This document shows, one piece after another, positions 10,122 through 20,460 of a stretch of 43,569 nt of DNA. This stretch comes from Chara braunii (lineage: Eukaryota; Streptophyta; Charophyceae; Charales; Characeae), in contig BFEA01000407.1 in NCBI GenBank assembly GCA_003427395.1, forward strand, positions 219,949 to 263,517, given 5' to 3'. The notes beneath the pieces are model-generated. The model searched no databases and had not been told where the DNA came from. It was given only the letters and a program-made list of their open reading frames with translations. Position 1 is the stretch's first letter, and every line of letters starts with the position of its first letter. The position numbers and the translations under genes were made by a program.

Positions 10122-10438
10122 GGTCTAGGGTCTACCCTCCTGTTGCACTGATGCATGGCTAATGGACATGTGTCATAACAGCGTCACGTGTAATCCCCCT
10201 CCTTGGAATGTCGAAAGGCCACCCTGAGGAATTAGTAGAAGAGCATTATTGCCACGTTGGATGACGTCCACACTCAATTGAACGGTAAGTGGCATAGAGA
10301 GAGATGCTCCGCGTGTCGATCGATTAGAGAAATCGACACGTGTCAACAAGCAAGCAGGAGCTTGCTAATATTGGAACCCCCTGGGCGTCACATATGTGAC
10401 GAACCACTCTCCGTAACGCGAGACTTTCTGCGCAGCTG
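10122..10438 (+). other. Noncoding stretch before LTR homology
   Basis: These 317 bases hold no ORF. They contain either the end of the internal region or, if the left LTR really starts left of the window, the first part of the right LTR. A triple gtctagg-type repeat lies at 10119-10135. Purine-rich candidates for the polypurine tract lie at about 10226-10245 and 10295-10304, but none is convincing. The 17-mer ttggaaccccctgggcg at 10371 recurs at 4631 inside pol. Confidence 0.4.
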
Positions 10439-11042
10439 CAATGAGGGGTCCTAAGTTGGGAAGGTTGGGCCAATTACGGGAGATCGGGATCGGTAGGAAA
10501 TTGCATCAGTGTCCTTGCTTTTTCGTCTTTTCCGTCGCTTCTTTTCAAATGGCAGGGTTCGGAGTTGGGTGTGTCCTGGGATGGCCGGTTGATTGATTGG
10601 TTGACCGAATGGCGGGCGCACCACCGCGCGCGCGATTAATAAATGTTGACGTCGTTTCTTTCGTTTCGGTTTCGATCTTTTGGGCGCGGACATCGCGAGG
10701 GAATTTGCTTCGTTCTTTTTGAATTTTTCTTTCGAGTCTTTTTCGAATTTTGTCGAGACCCGATAGCTCTCGGAATTTCGGGCCTTCCCTCTGAAGTTGT
10801 GCTTTTTGCTTCTTCGCCTTAGATAGGAATTTAGGAATTCAGTAATCAGGATTTTTCTTGCCGCATGGCGCCTTTTGTCTACGCGCTTCTTCATGCGGCT
10901 GCAACGGTACTCTGATTAGTAGGCGCCTTTAATCGTGTGTGTAATTGTAATTTTGGGCGGGCGCCATTGTAACTGTATCTTTCTTCTTGCTCTTTGTCCT
11001 TTCTGCCCTCCTTCTCTTTCTTTTGCTGTGTTTTTGAAACTG

Positions 11043-11372
11043 CGGACTGCATGCTCAGATCGATGCGTGGAGAGTGGCTACGTCCCCCACACCGCGGCCC
11101 AGTCATGCAGAACGTAGGCACTCCCTCTCTAATCTCCCCTCTAAGTCTTCGTAATTTTGTGTTCTTCGCGCATGCATGCACGCTATAAATCTCGGTTGCG
11201 CGATTAGTTTGCTCTCTTAACCAGTTGTTGGAAGCTTGAGGTTGCGCAATCAGGAAGGGTCGGCACACGAGCGAAGTAAGAGGTGAGTAGAGCAGGAGTC
11301 GGGCGACACAACGAGCTGGTGCCAAACGCGCGGGGTTGACGCGGGCCACGACGTACTGTGGGCGCGGGCGAA
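11043..11372 (+). repeat. 330-bp block present only in the right LTR
   Basis: The flanks are alignable on both sides (tttttgaaactg before, ctgacgggtg after), but these roughly 330 bases are absent from the left LTR. The block contains its own TATA-like tataaat at 11185 and CG-rich sequence. It is either an insertion into the right LTR or a deletion from the left one. No terminal repeats or target duplication are evident, so deletion in the left copy is at least as likely. Confidence 0.8.
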
Positions 11373-11528
11373 CCTGACGGGTGCCGGAGGACTAAGCAGG
11401 GTGACGACTTCGTGGGTTGGTGCACGACGACGGACTGTCCGCAGCGGAGAAGAAGAGAGAGGGAGAGAGAGTTGAGGTGGATGGATGCGGAGCTGCTGTT
11501 TCTTTTGTCTCTTCTTCCCCCTAACTAG

Positions 11529-11540
11529 TATATATAAAAG
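11529..11540 (+). promoter_or_regulatory. TATA box of right LTR
   Basis: The sequence tatatataaaag lies at the position corresponding to 759-768 in the left LTR. It is the likely core promoter. A second TATA-like site at 11185 lies in the block unique to this LTR and could give an upstream start. Confidence 0.5.
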
Positions 11541-12136
11541 TTTGATTTCGGCTTCGGGCAGTTTGCCCGTTCTTTTCAATTTCTCGGAATTTTGACCTGG
11601 GGTTTTTGCTTACATTTGCCCTCGCGACTCTCCCATCTTTGATGTGCTATGCGTATGATTACGGAATGGACCAATGTATGGACGCTATGTTTGATTGCCT
11701 ATCTTTTTGTTGAGGAACCCTTGTCTTTGCTTTTGTTGGTCGCATTCGACGCACTTGTGTGTAGAATAGGGATTTTGCGCAATCGATAATCAGGTCTTTG
11801 TCTCTGCTTGTCTTTTGATCGAGCTGTTTGTGATCATTGCATCTTGCATAACTCAGAACGTCACGAAGTGATTAGGCGGTCGGATGCCGGGCTCGATGAA
11901 CGCCGCGCGAGGACACGTGTAAGACGCGATCTAAGTTGCGTACTTACACATATCCCCGGGCGTCGACTCATCGGGACCATCAATCCATCCGATTGAGAAG
12001 TGGCCATCTCGAAATCCGCAACAACGCAATCGTCCCGCACAAGCACGCGTAAGTCTGGCGACAGTCACGCGGCCTGCACGTGCTAGCACGCGACGACCGT
12101 GATCCGTCCTTAGGCAACTCATAATATCGCAATGTC

Positions 12137-12481
12137 ATGATGACGCGATCCTGGGATTCCGACTCATCCTACGACCGGGATTATTTCACCCCTTGGATAA
12201 ATGAAATCCTAAGGCAGCGATACCCTTGCCACAATGAGAATCGACTATGTCCGCGGGAATTCCACTGTGCCACCTCTAGCGACCCCCGGTGCTCTGATTT
12301 CCCTTCTCCCAACCATACCTACTACTTCATTCACCCGGGATTTGTCGTCATCACCACCAGCTTCCCTCCCTTTCGCCTTCTTCTTCCGTACCATCAACTT
12401 AGTGTCGTTCCGTGGCCGGCCATAGCCCCCTATTGGCCCAGCACACCCTGTGGGAACTGCCGACGGCGCGGCGATCAATGA
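12137..12481 (+). CDS. LTR-borne ORF, intact copy; conserved unknown protein
   Basis: This is a 114-codon frame from ATG 12137 to TGA 12479-12481, inside the right LTR. No domain is recognised. The best evidence that it is real is a relative on the minus strand at 25977-26414. The two proteins share a scattered but clear pattern: NE-x-R, a Cys, an aromatic-His pair, YYF, GFV(V/I)I, FP, LLL, PW, AP-x-WP-x-T-x-C and RR. In the 29 codons around GFVVI, 14 residues are identical and 8 of those use different codons, the signature of protein-level constraint. The core is hydrophobic and could be a buried strand or a membrane segment. Genes inside LTRs are unusual. The ORF may have been captured, or it may be a remnant of a larger coding region. 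Confidence 0.55.
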   Translation: MMTRSWDSDSSYDRDYFTPWINEILRQRYPCHNENRLCPREFHCATSSDPRCSDFPSPNHTYYFIHPGFVVITTSFPPFRLLLPYHQLSVVPWPAIAPYWPSTPCGNCRRRGDQ

Positions 12482-12850
12482 ACCCCAGAGTTCCGAAGGC
12501 CTAGCCCACACGTGTGACGACCAGCGCCACGTGGCAACTCCCGACAGACGAACCCATCGGAACCCCACCTACCCCGAAGGGACCAACCCCCGAACCGCCG
12601 TCCCCGAAACCAATGGCTCGAACCACGCTTGTAACCCGAAAACGCCCTCTTCGCCAAATTACACCCGTGCCCCCGAAAGACCCTGTCACAGGAGATCTCA
12701 GTTCTGACCTGGGACTCCACTTTCCCCCAAAAATCCTTGGCACACCCCTTTTCGCACTTCCAGGCCCACATCCCACTCCGATCAGGACGTTGCGTTGGGC
12801 GTGAGGTTGGGCGTCACAGGCCGACTAGCGATAATCCTGTTCATTTTCTC

Positions 12851-12974
12851 AGCTGCTGCAGGATTTGGTCCGCAACAGGTCGGCGTGGTGGTTATAAACC
12901 CCTGAGAAAAGTGTGAACCACATGTTAGTTGAACCACCAGAGCGAGTTGTCGTGAACCGAATCCTGCAGCAGCT
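12851..12974. repeat. Foldback (inverted repeat), arms about 46 bases
   Basis: The left arm begins agctgctgcaggatttggt and the right arm (12929-12974) ends aaccgaatcctgcagcagct. Read as its complement, the right arm matches the left over about 46 bases with roughly a dozen mismatches, including a perfect 15-base outer stretch. The loop is about 30 bases. It lies 44 bases beyond the LTR end and partly overlaps the unknown repeat family. It may be a foldback element or a partial inverted duplication of that family. Confidence 0.7.
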
Positions 12975-13420
12975 AAACACCCTTGCTTTGGACCAATCCT
13001 CCCTGTCGTTGTCTGCCCGTAGAGAAGGAATAAATATTGAGGAAGCCTAAGAAAGATGCTCCATGCCGCTTTGTGATGACCCATCAGAGATTCAACTAGC
13101 ATGTGGTTCGCATGCCTGGTCCCGTGATGATTATGAAGGGATACTCCTTGCGAGTTTTTGCTTTCATACATACGACGGCAGTCAGTACGGCACCCTGACA
13201 TGTCATGTCCAGTTTGTAGATAGGGGCAGGAACGACAATGCCTCTATAATTGCGGTCGATGTGCCTCTGTGTTCCTAGTATGCAGGAGCCATGTTGCCTG
13301 TGACATCTGTCTGCACCACGCCATTCGATGCAGCAACTGTGACTGCAAAAATTGGATGTGGTGCTTCCACAGTCCACACCCGAACCGGTCCTATCCGGTC
13401 TGTAGGGGTGGCCACTTGCC
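12958..13420 (+). pseudogene. Unknown repeat-gene family, copy 1
   Basis: Bases 12963-13100 closely match 25808-25950. In translation both end a protein with LQQLNTLALDQSS...REGINIEE followed by a stop, and then another frame reads CDDP-x-x-IQL-x-CGS. From 13063 the downstream frame continues to 13278 (CCHVQF-type segment, 71 residues) and then a Cys/His-rich stretch (CDICLHHAIRCSNCDCKNWMW) is encoded up to about 13420. No family is recognised. The Cys/His pattern hints at a zinc-binding fold, but this is only a hint. It looks like a fragment of a dispersed gene or transposon. Confidence 0.5.
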
Positions 13421-14198
13421 ATAGGCGATAGCTTCTCCTCAACTCAAAACCTTATGCAACCCAAACACTAACCTCTTTCAGGTGTCATTCTAGAGTATTA
13501 TGTTACAGCGGTAAGTATTTAAAATTTTGCAAAGTTCGTCGTTAAAAAAAAAAAAAAAAACCTCTCCCCTGCCCTTTGCATGTCATACTTTATCTTGCCC
13601 GTCACATATTTCTCTCCTGCCCTTTGCACTCCACCTCCCCCTACCCCACACTCCTATAGAACTCTGCCTTTTATCCCTTTCCCTTCACACTCCCCTCCAC
13701 CCTCCCCTTCTGTGTTATAGAAAAATACATACGAATGAGCATCGATAAGAGAACATACGATATGAGGATCGTAAGTGAAACGAACAGGAGTATGAAGACG
13801 AAGGACAGACACAAACACTAAGTCTAAGCTGAAGATCTGAAGTGAAATGAACGAAGTATGAAAATCTGAAGAAAATGTACAGGAGCATACCTTCCCTTTT
13901 ACTCCGCCTCCTGTTATAATGTGCAAGTGGGCTGTTAAGGCACACGGGGATGTGCGCCGGTGCCGCTTAACCACCGTCAACGTGCGCTGTTGCCCCACAG
14001 AAACCCCAATAAACATGGTTCAGAATGGTCAAAATGGTTCAAAAAGGAGCTATTGCCCCACAGAAACCCCAATAAACATGGTTTAAAATGGTCGTATTAT
14101 GATTCATGTTGCTTGTTAAAGAGGTGAATTCCTTAATTGTTGGGCTGGCTCAACTCGAGTTTACTCGTTTGGGTGGAATATGGGCTGTTGTGGTGGAA
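13421..14198. other. Noncoding, simple-sequence DNA with a 63-bp tandem pair
   Basis: No coding signal is seen. A run of 18 A lies at 13543-13560, followed by CT-rich DNA with ctgccctttgca twice. At 13990 and 14053 a unit starting ttgccccacagaaacccc is repeated with a 63-base period. Confidence 0.6.
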
Positions 14199-14203
14199 AC
14201 TTG

Positions 14204-14238
14204 AAACACACACATACACACACACACACACACACACA
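14204..14238. repeat. (AC)n microsatellite, left part, split by element 2
   Basis: An (AC)n run with one interruption ends exactly where the left LTR of element 2 begins. The same repeat resumes directly after the right LTR at 23203. The pair marks the original insertion site. Target duplication of 4-5 bases cannot be delimited in such sequence. Confidence 0.85.
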
Positions 14239-15438
14239 TGCAATGACTTGCTGGTTCCAGGCTGCCTGTAGCCTATCTCTGACAAGGCTGTACTTTAGGT
14301 AGGGACAGATTCGTATTTTTTTTGGGCTGAGGGCTAACCGAGAGACCTGCCTGTATGAAAAAGTCGTGAGGGACATATCTGTAAATATAGAAATGGGCCC
14401 AGTACTAACTGGATTTTCCTACAGCTACCCTAACTGCGAATAGCAGACCCAGGCTACCCCTAGGACAGACAGGCCCTATGGGCCTACGCTGATAAACGGT
14501 CCTATAGCCTATAGCCGGGTAGGGAGAGGCCCTAGAGCCCGAAACAGAAACGGTACCGGTCGGTCAGTCAGTCCGGTCCAGGTCGGTCTAGGCTAGTAGT
14601 AAAGTATAGATAGGATGGGGACATCGGTCCTGGGCTTTTGGCAGTTGACACTTCGTGGTGGAAGTTGCTGCGCACACGATATCAGGTCATGGTTGCTGAT
14701 TCCCGTGGTGGCGACGACGAAAGCCAGACCTTCGGAGCGCTGACCAGACTGGGGTCAACGCTGTCCGCTCTGACTCTCTGGGAGTCACAGCGGTCTGGGC
14801 TATCAGAGGTCTGATGCGTTGGAGCACGTGGTGCACTGCTGACCCTCCTCAGGACTAGGGTCCCAGTGGCGATGCAGCCATAGTTGCATCTTCTCAGAGA
14901 TATCATCGTCTGGACTTCATCTTCATTAGGGATTGTTGGCGCTGAGCTTCTTCTTCATCATCTGGGTGGCGATTGGCTCTAGGAGCCTGTTTCACTTTGG
15001 CGCAGGCCACTGAATTGGATGTCAGGGTGGCGCTGGGTGTTACCTGGGGTTTCAGTGCTATTTTTAGTTGTTTAGGGTGTTGGGGTTGAGGCGCTACCCC
15101 TCTGAGGGTGGCGCAACAGGACTCTGGGGTTATTCAGTGGAAACGATGCTCTGAGTTTAATAAACAGTGTCAATACTGTGTTTAAGTTGTCATCTCTTCA
15201 TTGATTTCTGGTTGTGATCACTCGGTTGTCTTCTATGAATGATTGTTGGGACCAGTGTGGAGAGAATTCACTGTTTGTGTTTTCTTTCACTTCACTCCTC
15301 TGAGTCTTCCGCTGCGTTTCTTTTTGTTGGGCGGTGTGATACTCCACTACCTCTCCCTTTNCTTTTGTGCATGTATGGGCGTGTACGGGAGTTCCTGTGA
15401 GTGAGTGTTGATAATATTTCAACAGACAATCATGTTCA
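14239..15438 (+). repeat. Left LTR of element 2 (chromovirus)
   Basis: This 1200-base LTR starts tgcaatgac and ends catgttca, so it has the canonical TG...CA ends. It is a direct repeat of 22004-23202. In the first 165 bases I count about a dozen differences, roughly 7%, an older insertion than element 1 by this rough measure. Its 3' part contains tttaataaac, a possible polyadenylation region. One N lies at 15361. Confidence 0.95.
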
Positions 15439-15445
15439 TAACAAT

Positions 15446-15457
15446 TGGTATCGGAGC
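15446..15457 (+). other. Primer binding site, element 2 (tRNA-iMet type)
   Basis: tggtatcggagc lies 7 bases inside the left LTR. It is the same primer type as in element 1 and resembles the common plant TGGTATCAGAGC site. It gives plus-strand orientation. Confidence 0.88.
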
Positions 15458-16775
15458 AGATCGGACCCAGACAGTGGCGAGATGATGGACTGAGGCAGCC
15501 ATCACTATCTGAGAGTTTCTAACGTCAGGTTTCAAGGAGAAATCGCATCTTCAAGATTGCGCTCAGTAGGGTGTTGGTGAAGAGTGTGTGGCGGCTGGTA
15601 TGACACGGAGATTGGTGGCGATTAAGTGCTCAGTGGCCTGGGAGGCACTGAGGGGCTATTTTTAGCCCAGGCGTTGACTCTGGTGGTGGCGAGATACCTA
15701 GGGGTATGTCGAGTTGCAAATTTTGGACCAGGTTCAGGGAATTTGACTAGTGGGGATTATTCGTCATATCAAGAGCTTCAGTATCACCAAGTTTCAGGAG
15801 ATTTTGAACGTGGGAGCACCAGGAACAATGGATGGAAGAAACTAGCGAGATGGCAGTCATAGCCAGTTCAGCTTCTTCATGTAGTGTTTTACCCTGAAGT
15901 AAGTGTGTTTCTTATTCAAGTCTTTGTAGCGACTCTGGTAGTTGTATTGAGACTGGGGGAAATTGGGATTGTATGTCTGTAGACAGTAAAAGTCGAAAAT
16001 CGCACTACCTGACAACCATATTCATTTCTCCTCCCTATCTACTTTGACTTCTACTGACTCTGTTTGACCTTTCCTCTGTCTCGAATTGCATCTCAGACTG
16101 TATTACAGTATTGCGATTCAGTATACACTGTGAATTGAGTAGTTCACGGTCTATATGTCAGTGATAATGGAATTATGAGAATTGCGTTGCCATAGCTAGT
16201 GCTTAGGGCAGCCAGGGTTTGTCATATCTTAGGTTCTGTCCGTCAGAATTTCAGTCTGTCAGTCACCCTGAAATCGCAATTCAATATTGAGTCAGTGTCT
16301 CAAAGCGCTATACTGGATTTGATGTTTTGATTCAGGTACAGTCATATCTGTACTTCGCCTCACCTATAGTGGGGCATACAGGGTCCTACAGTGCCAGTGT
16401 CAGTAGTAGGAGTCTAAAAATAGCTTGATCAGTCACTCGCTGCATCTTGGTTGACTACTGGGTTCTGGGGATGCTACTGACTTTCTGCGCTGTTCCATCC
16501 TGTTTAACTTTTGACAGCGATTCTGGGGTTGTTGTACTCAGATGAGGGTTCTGGGTTGTGAATGAAAAATCGCAAATCTGATTTTGTATGGGATTGCCCT
16601 AAACTGACACAGGACAGCCCTTAGCGACCTACAGAGGTTGAACGCTCTTCTGCCTATTACACCACGTCTCTTCTCATCAGGTGGCTGTGATTACATCAGT
16701 GTTGTGTGTAATCATAATCTTTGTTGACCTTGTATCTGCCTGTCTGTATTTATTTGACTGTGTGAGTGTGACATT
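15458..16775 (+). other. Long noncoding leader of element 2
   Basis: About 1.3 kb between PBS and the first gag ATG holds no long plus-strand frame. Such leaders carry packaging and dimerisation signals in this element class. gaagtaagtg near 15896 and a tctcatcag near 16672 could be a donor and acceptor of a leader intron, but this is speculative. Confidence 0.55.
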
Positions 16776-18330
16776 ATGGTTAACGCTGAGGCAAAGACTG
16801 AGGGAGGTCAAACTTCCGCTGACCCTCCTCAGGTTCCGCTCTCTCCCCTGGAGCAGGCCCTGCTTGAGGCTGAGCAAGCTCGCCTCAAGGCAGAGACCCA
16901 TAGCAGTGGTTAAAGCAAGAGATGGCGGAGGCTAGTAGGAATGAAGAGAGAAGAAGGCAACTACGCAAAGAGGTTGAAAAGGTTGTGATCAGTGGTACAT
17001 CCAGTTAGTACGGTAAGAACACTGCTGAACTGGTGCTCTTAACAGACACCATCAACAGGTCCTACTTTTCTAATTGGGACCAGAGGATTCTCGCACTCGA
17101 GAATCAAGGCTCTGCTATTGACCGCAAGGTTGATAAGTTAGCAGCTAGCCTTGATTCCCTGACTGCGAGTGTCAACAACATCTTGCAGCACTTGCAGCTA
17201 CCTGTCCCTTCTTCCAAACCTCCTCAACCTTCCCCAGCATCCTCTACACCATCTCACAGTCGACCATCTTCACCCGCTGGTTCCCATGTGTCCACTACCC
17301 CTGCCGCCTCTGGCACATCTGATCAGCGGCAGCCCAAGCTGACACCACCTCCTATGCATTCTGGGGAAGACCCCAAGGTGGATGTCTCAGATTGGGTTAC
17401 CGCCATGCAGGCATACCTGGGCAGCCTTGTATGTCAAGAGGTGACAAAGGTAGGGACTATTCTGGGTCGCCTGGAGAGGACTGCACTGAAATGGTGCACA
17501 TCCTCTGCAGCGAAACAGAATCTGGCCATTGGCACAGCAGCTGAAGGTGGAGGGGTTGCTGCAGGCCCTGCGAGACCGGTTTGCAGACAGGGAACAGGCC
17601 CGCAAAGCAGCAGATAAGATAATGTTGTTGGGCTCACATAGATTTGAGGGTTCTCTGTCCAAGCTCTACAGCATGTTTGAGAGCTTGACAACTACTCCCA
17701 GTCAGGAGATGAATGAGTCTGGCCAGCTCACTGACTTCATGCGCGCAGCACATCCAGATTACTTCATTGCCTTATACTCTCACGGCCATAAGGACTGGAG
17801 GTCCTTTGGCAAAGCGGCCCTGGACCTGGAGTCACGACTCAAGGTTTAAGAACCTTTTGATGGAAGGAGGAGACCCTCTTCCAGGGGACAGCGTAGGAAG
17901 AAGGGTGCTCTATTGGCTGCTGATGCAGGTTGTGATTCTGATGCATCTCAGTGTGGCAGTCCTCCATCTGAGACTGCATCAGGATCAACAGTTGAGTCAG
18001 CCATTCTTGCCCTGGCTGAGAATCTTGTTGCTATGCTCAAGGGAAAGTTCAATAAGGACAGCAGCAGCAAGGGTTCAGCCAGCCAGAAGGGGAAAGGAAA
18101 GGGACGTGCCACTTCCCCTCAGGCCCAGAAACGTAACCTTCCACGAGACGTTCATTGGCCAGTCAACGTCATGGATCCTTCCACCCTTCCCTGGAGAGCG
18201 TTCAGGATCCAGGAGGGCAGTGGCAGAGGAGGAAGGACCGTGCGGTTTGTTTTCGCAGCGAGGGGGACCACTTCTTAAAAGACCGTCCCCATATGCCTCG
18301 CAAGTCCGGATCTAGTTCAAAAAACTAGAT
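16776..18330 (+). pseudogene. gag: Gag, element 2 (frameshifts and stops)
   Basis: Gag begins at ATG 16776 (MVNAEAKTEGGQ) with a charged, coiled-coil-like start. It changes frame near 16900, continues through a stop (TAG 17006) into LTDTINRSYFSNWDQRILAL, then a Pro/Ser linker and capsid-like DVSDWVTAMQAYLGSLVCQ. A second frame change near 17525 leads to LLQALRDRFADREQARKAA and TAA at 17847-17849. After that stop the same frame continues to 18278. The nucleocapsid end near 18245-18330 has a decayed zinc knuckle (CFRSEGDHFLKDRP, two Cys positions lost). It is no longer able to make a protein. Confidence 0.8.
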
Positions 18331-18342
18331 CAATAGAGGGAA

Positions 18343-19686
18343 GTGGAGTTAGCAGTTCCCTCCACTTATGTTGAATCAGATTCTGATGGATCTGATTCTG
18401 CATCTACCCTCACTGACTTTGTTGGATTTGCTGCGTCAGGATCCTTTACTTACATGGACCCTGACTTGGATGAGACGTGGCAGGAAGATGATAGTCATGC
18501 TTTTGCTGATCTTTTCCTGTCTTTGCAGAAAAAGAAGAAGCACAAATCAGACCTCATCTTGCTGCGACCCTCTATCCTGGGAACCAGGATCAAAGGCCTG
18601 TTAGATTGTGGGGCTACCCGGAACTTCATCTCTCCCAAAGCTGTCAGCAAGCTGCATCTGGATGGGATATTGGTGAAGTTACAACAGCCACTGGAAGTCC
18701 GAATTGGGGACTCTTCCATAGTCCGGATTACCTATGTTGTCAAGAACCTACCAATTATATTTGACAAGCAGGACAAGGTCGGGCAACGCCTGAACTTCTA
18801 TGTGTTCCCTAATGTGCCTTTTGATCTTGTGTTCTCCATGCAGTGGCTTGAGGCCACTAACCCTAGGATCGACTGGCAGATCCCTAGGGTAGAGCTTCCT
18901 GGCTGTCGAAGGGACTATCAGCCATGTGTCCTGGCTGATGAGTACCATCGAGTCAGTAGTTGCTATTGTATGAGGGCACATGAGTTTTTCCATCTCTCTC
19001 GCGAGACTGCCCACACACGTCTGTTCGTTGCATATGTGAAACAGACTGGTGTGGATGTTGCTCCTTGTCCCTCACCGATTCAACAGGTTTTGGACGGGTA
19101 TCCAGACCTGATGCAGGAGCCTACTGGACTTGTCCATAGGCAGACCCAGCACAGGATTGAGCTCCTGCCAGGTGCGGTCCCTCCCAAGGGTCGTATCTAC
19201 AGGATGTCCCCTGCTGAACTCGATGAGCTCAGGAGGCAGCTTGAGACCCTGACCAGCAAGGGCTGGATCAGACCCAGCACATCTGAATTTGGGGCTCCAG
19301 TTCTCTTTGTACCAAAGAGAAATGGAGAGTTCAGAATGTGTATGGACCACAGGGGTCTCAACAAAATCACTAGGAAGTCTACAAAGCCCCTTCTTAGGAT
19401 TGATGATCTGCTGGACATGGTGCAGGGCTGCGCAATCTTCAGCAAGATCGATCTCAAATCTGGCTCCCACCAAGTTGAGATGGTTGAAGGCGACGTCCAC
19501 AAGACTGGGTTCAAGACCAGATACGGTACCTATGAGTACATGATCATGCCCTTCGGTCTTTGCAATGCCCCTGGCACATTCCAGATAGAGATGCACCGCA
19601 TACTCCGGCCTTACCTGGACAGATTTGTAGTTGTGTACCTGGATGATATCCTGGTATTCAGTCGATCTGTCGAGGAGCATGCATAG
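18343..19686 (+). pseudogene. pol: Protease and reverse transcriptase, element 2
   Basis: A 447-codon frame. Protease shows LLDCGATRNFISPKAV, with DCG in place of the usual DSG/DTG, and a later FDLVFSMQWL. Reverse transcriptase follows: RIYRMSPAELDELRRQLE, then VPKRNGEFRMCMDHRGLNK, FSKIDLKSGSHQVEM (motif A), MPFGLCNAPGTFQ (motif B) and VVYLDDILVFS (motif C), all catalytic Asp present. TAG at 19684-19686 cuts the frame inside RT, where HLALVLQAL continues in frame. This is a standard Ty3/gypsy arrangement. Confidence 0.93.
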
Positions 19687-20460
19687 CATCTGGCTCTAGT
19701 TCTTCAGGCACTACATGAGGCCCAGTATAAGATCAACAGAGAAAAGTCCTCCTTTGGAGTGACTTTTGTGACTTATCTGGGACATGTAATCTCTGCAGAA
19801 GGGCTAGCTCCTGAAGCACCTAAGATTGCTGCCATTCAGGACTGGCCACAACCTACCACAATGCGTGATGTCCTGTCATTCTTGGGCCTTGCATCATACT
19901 ACACGAAGTTCGTCAATAACTTCTCTGCTATTGCTGCACCCCTGACTGATCTTACAAAGAAAGACACCCACTTTCTTTGGACATCAAACTGTCAGCAGGC
20001 TTTCACACGCCTCAAGGAGGCCTTGATGCGTGCACCTGTTCTTAAGCTACCTGACCTTACCTTGCCTTTCATACTAATTACTGATGCTAGTCAGTATGGG
20101 GTTGGGGCGGTACTTCAGTAGGATGATGGGCATGGTCTGCAGCCAGTTGAGTACATGAGTAAGAAGATCAAAGTCAAGAAGCTACAGGATTCCACGTACG
20201 AGAAAGAGTTGTATGCTCTAGTGTCAGTGCTAAAGCACTGGAAGCATTTCCTCATGGGCAGACACTTTTAGATCTATTCAGATCACTCCACCTTGTAGTG
20301 GATGAAGACACAAGGGGAACTGGATGACAAGCTTGCGCGATATATTCAATTCATTGATCTTTTTGACTTTGAACTGAAACACAAGAAGGGTTGCTACAAT
20401 CGAGTAGCAGACGCTCTTTCTCGTAGGCCTGACGCTCGCTGCATGATCTCCTCTACTCAT
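19687..20460 (+). pseudogene. RT connection and RNase H, element 2
   Basis: This region is in frame with the preceding ORF. It reads YLGHVISAEGLAPEAPKI and FLGLASYYTKFVNNFSAIA, then the RNase H boxes ILITDASQYGVGAVLQ, YEKELYALVSVLKHWKHFL, YSDHSTL and NRVADALSRRP. Three TAG stops (20119, 20269, 20296) stand where relatives have ordinary residues, most clearly AVLQ followed by Gln. RNase H would remove template RNA. The domain order is as expected. Confidence 0.9.

Larger units (their letters stand above)
10439..12807 (+). repeat. Right LTR of Ty3/gypsy element 1
   Basis: This is the direct repeat of 1-2049 and carries the same landmarks: a TATA box at 11529, the LTR ORF, and the same end (gcgtgaggt). 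It differs by an extra block at about 11043-11372 and a 14-base loss near 12613. After its end the sequence (gcgtcacagg...) no longer matches the PBS side of the left LTR, which fixes the right boundary at 12807-12810. The left boundary could lie up to about 300 bases further left. Confidence 0.9.
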
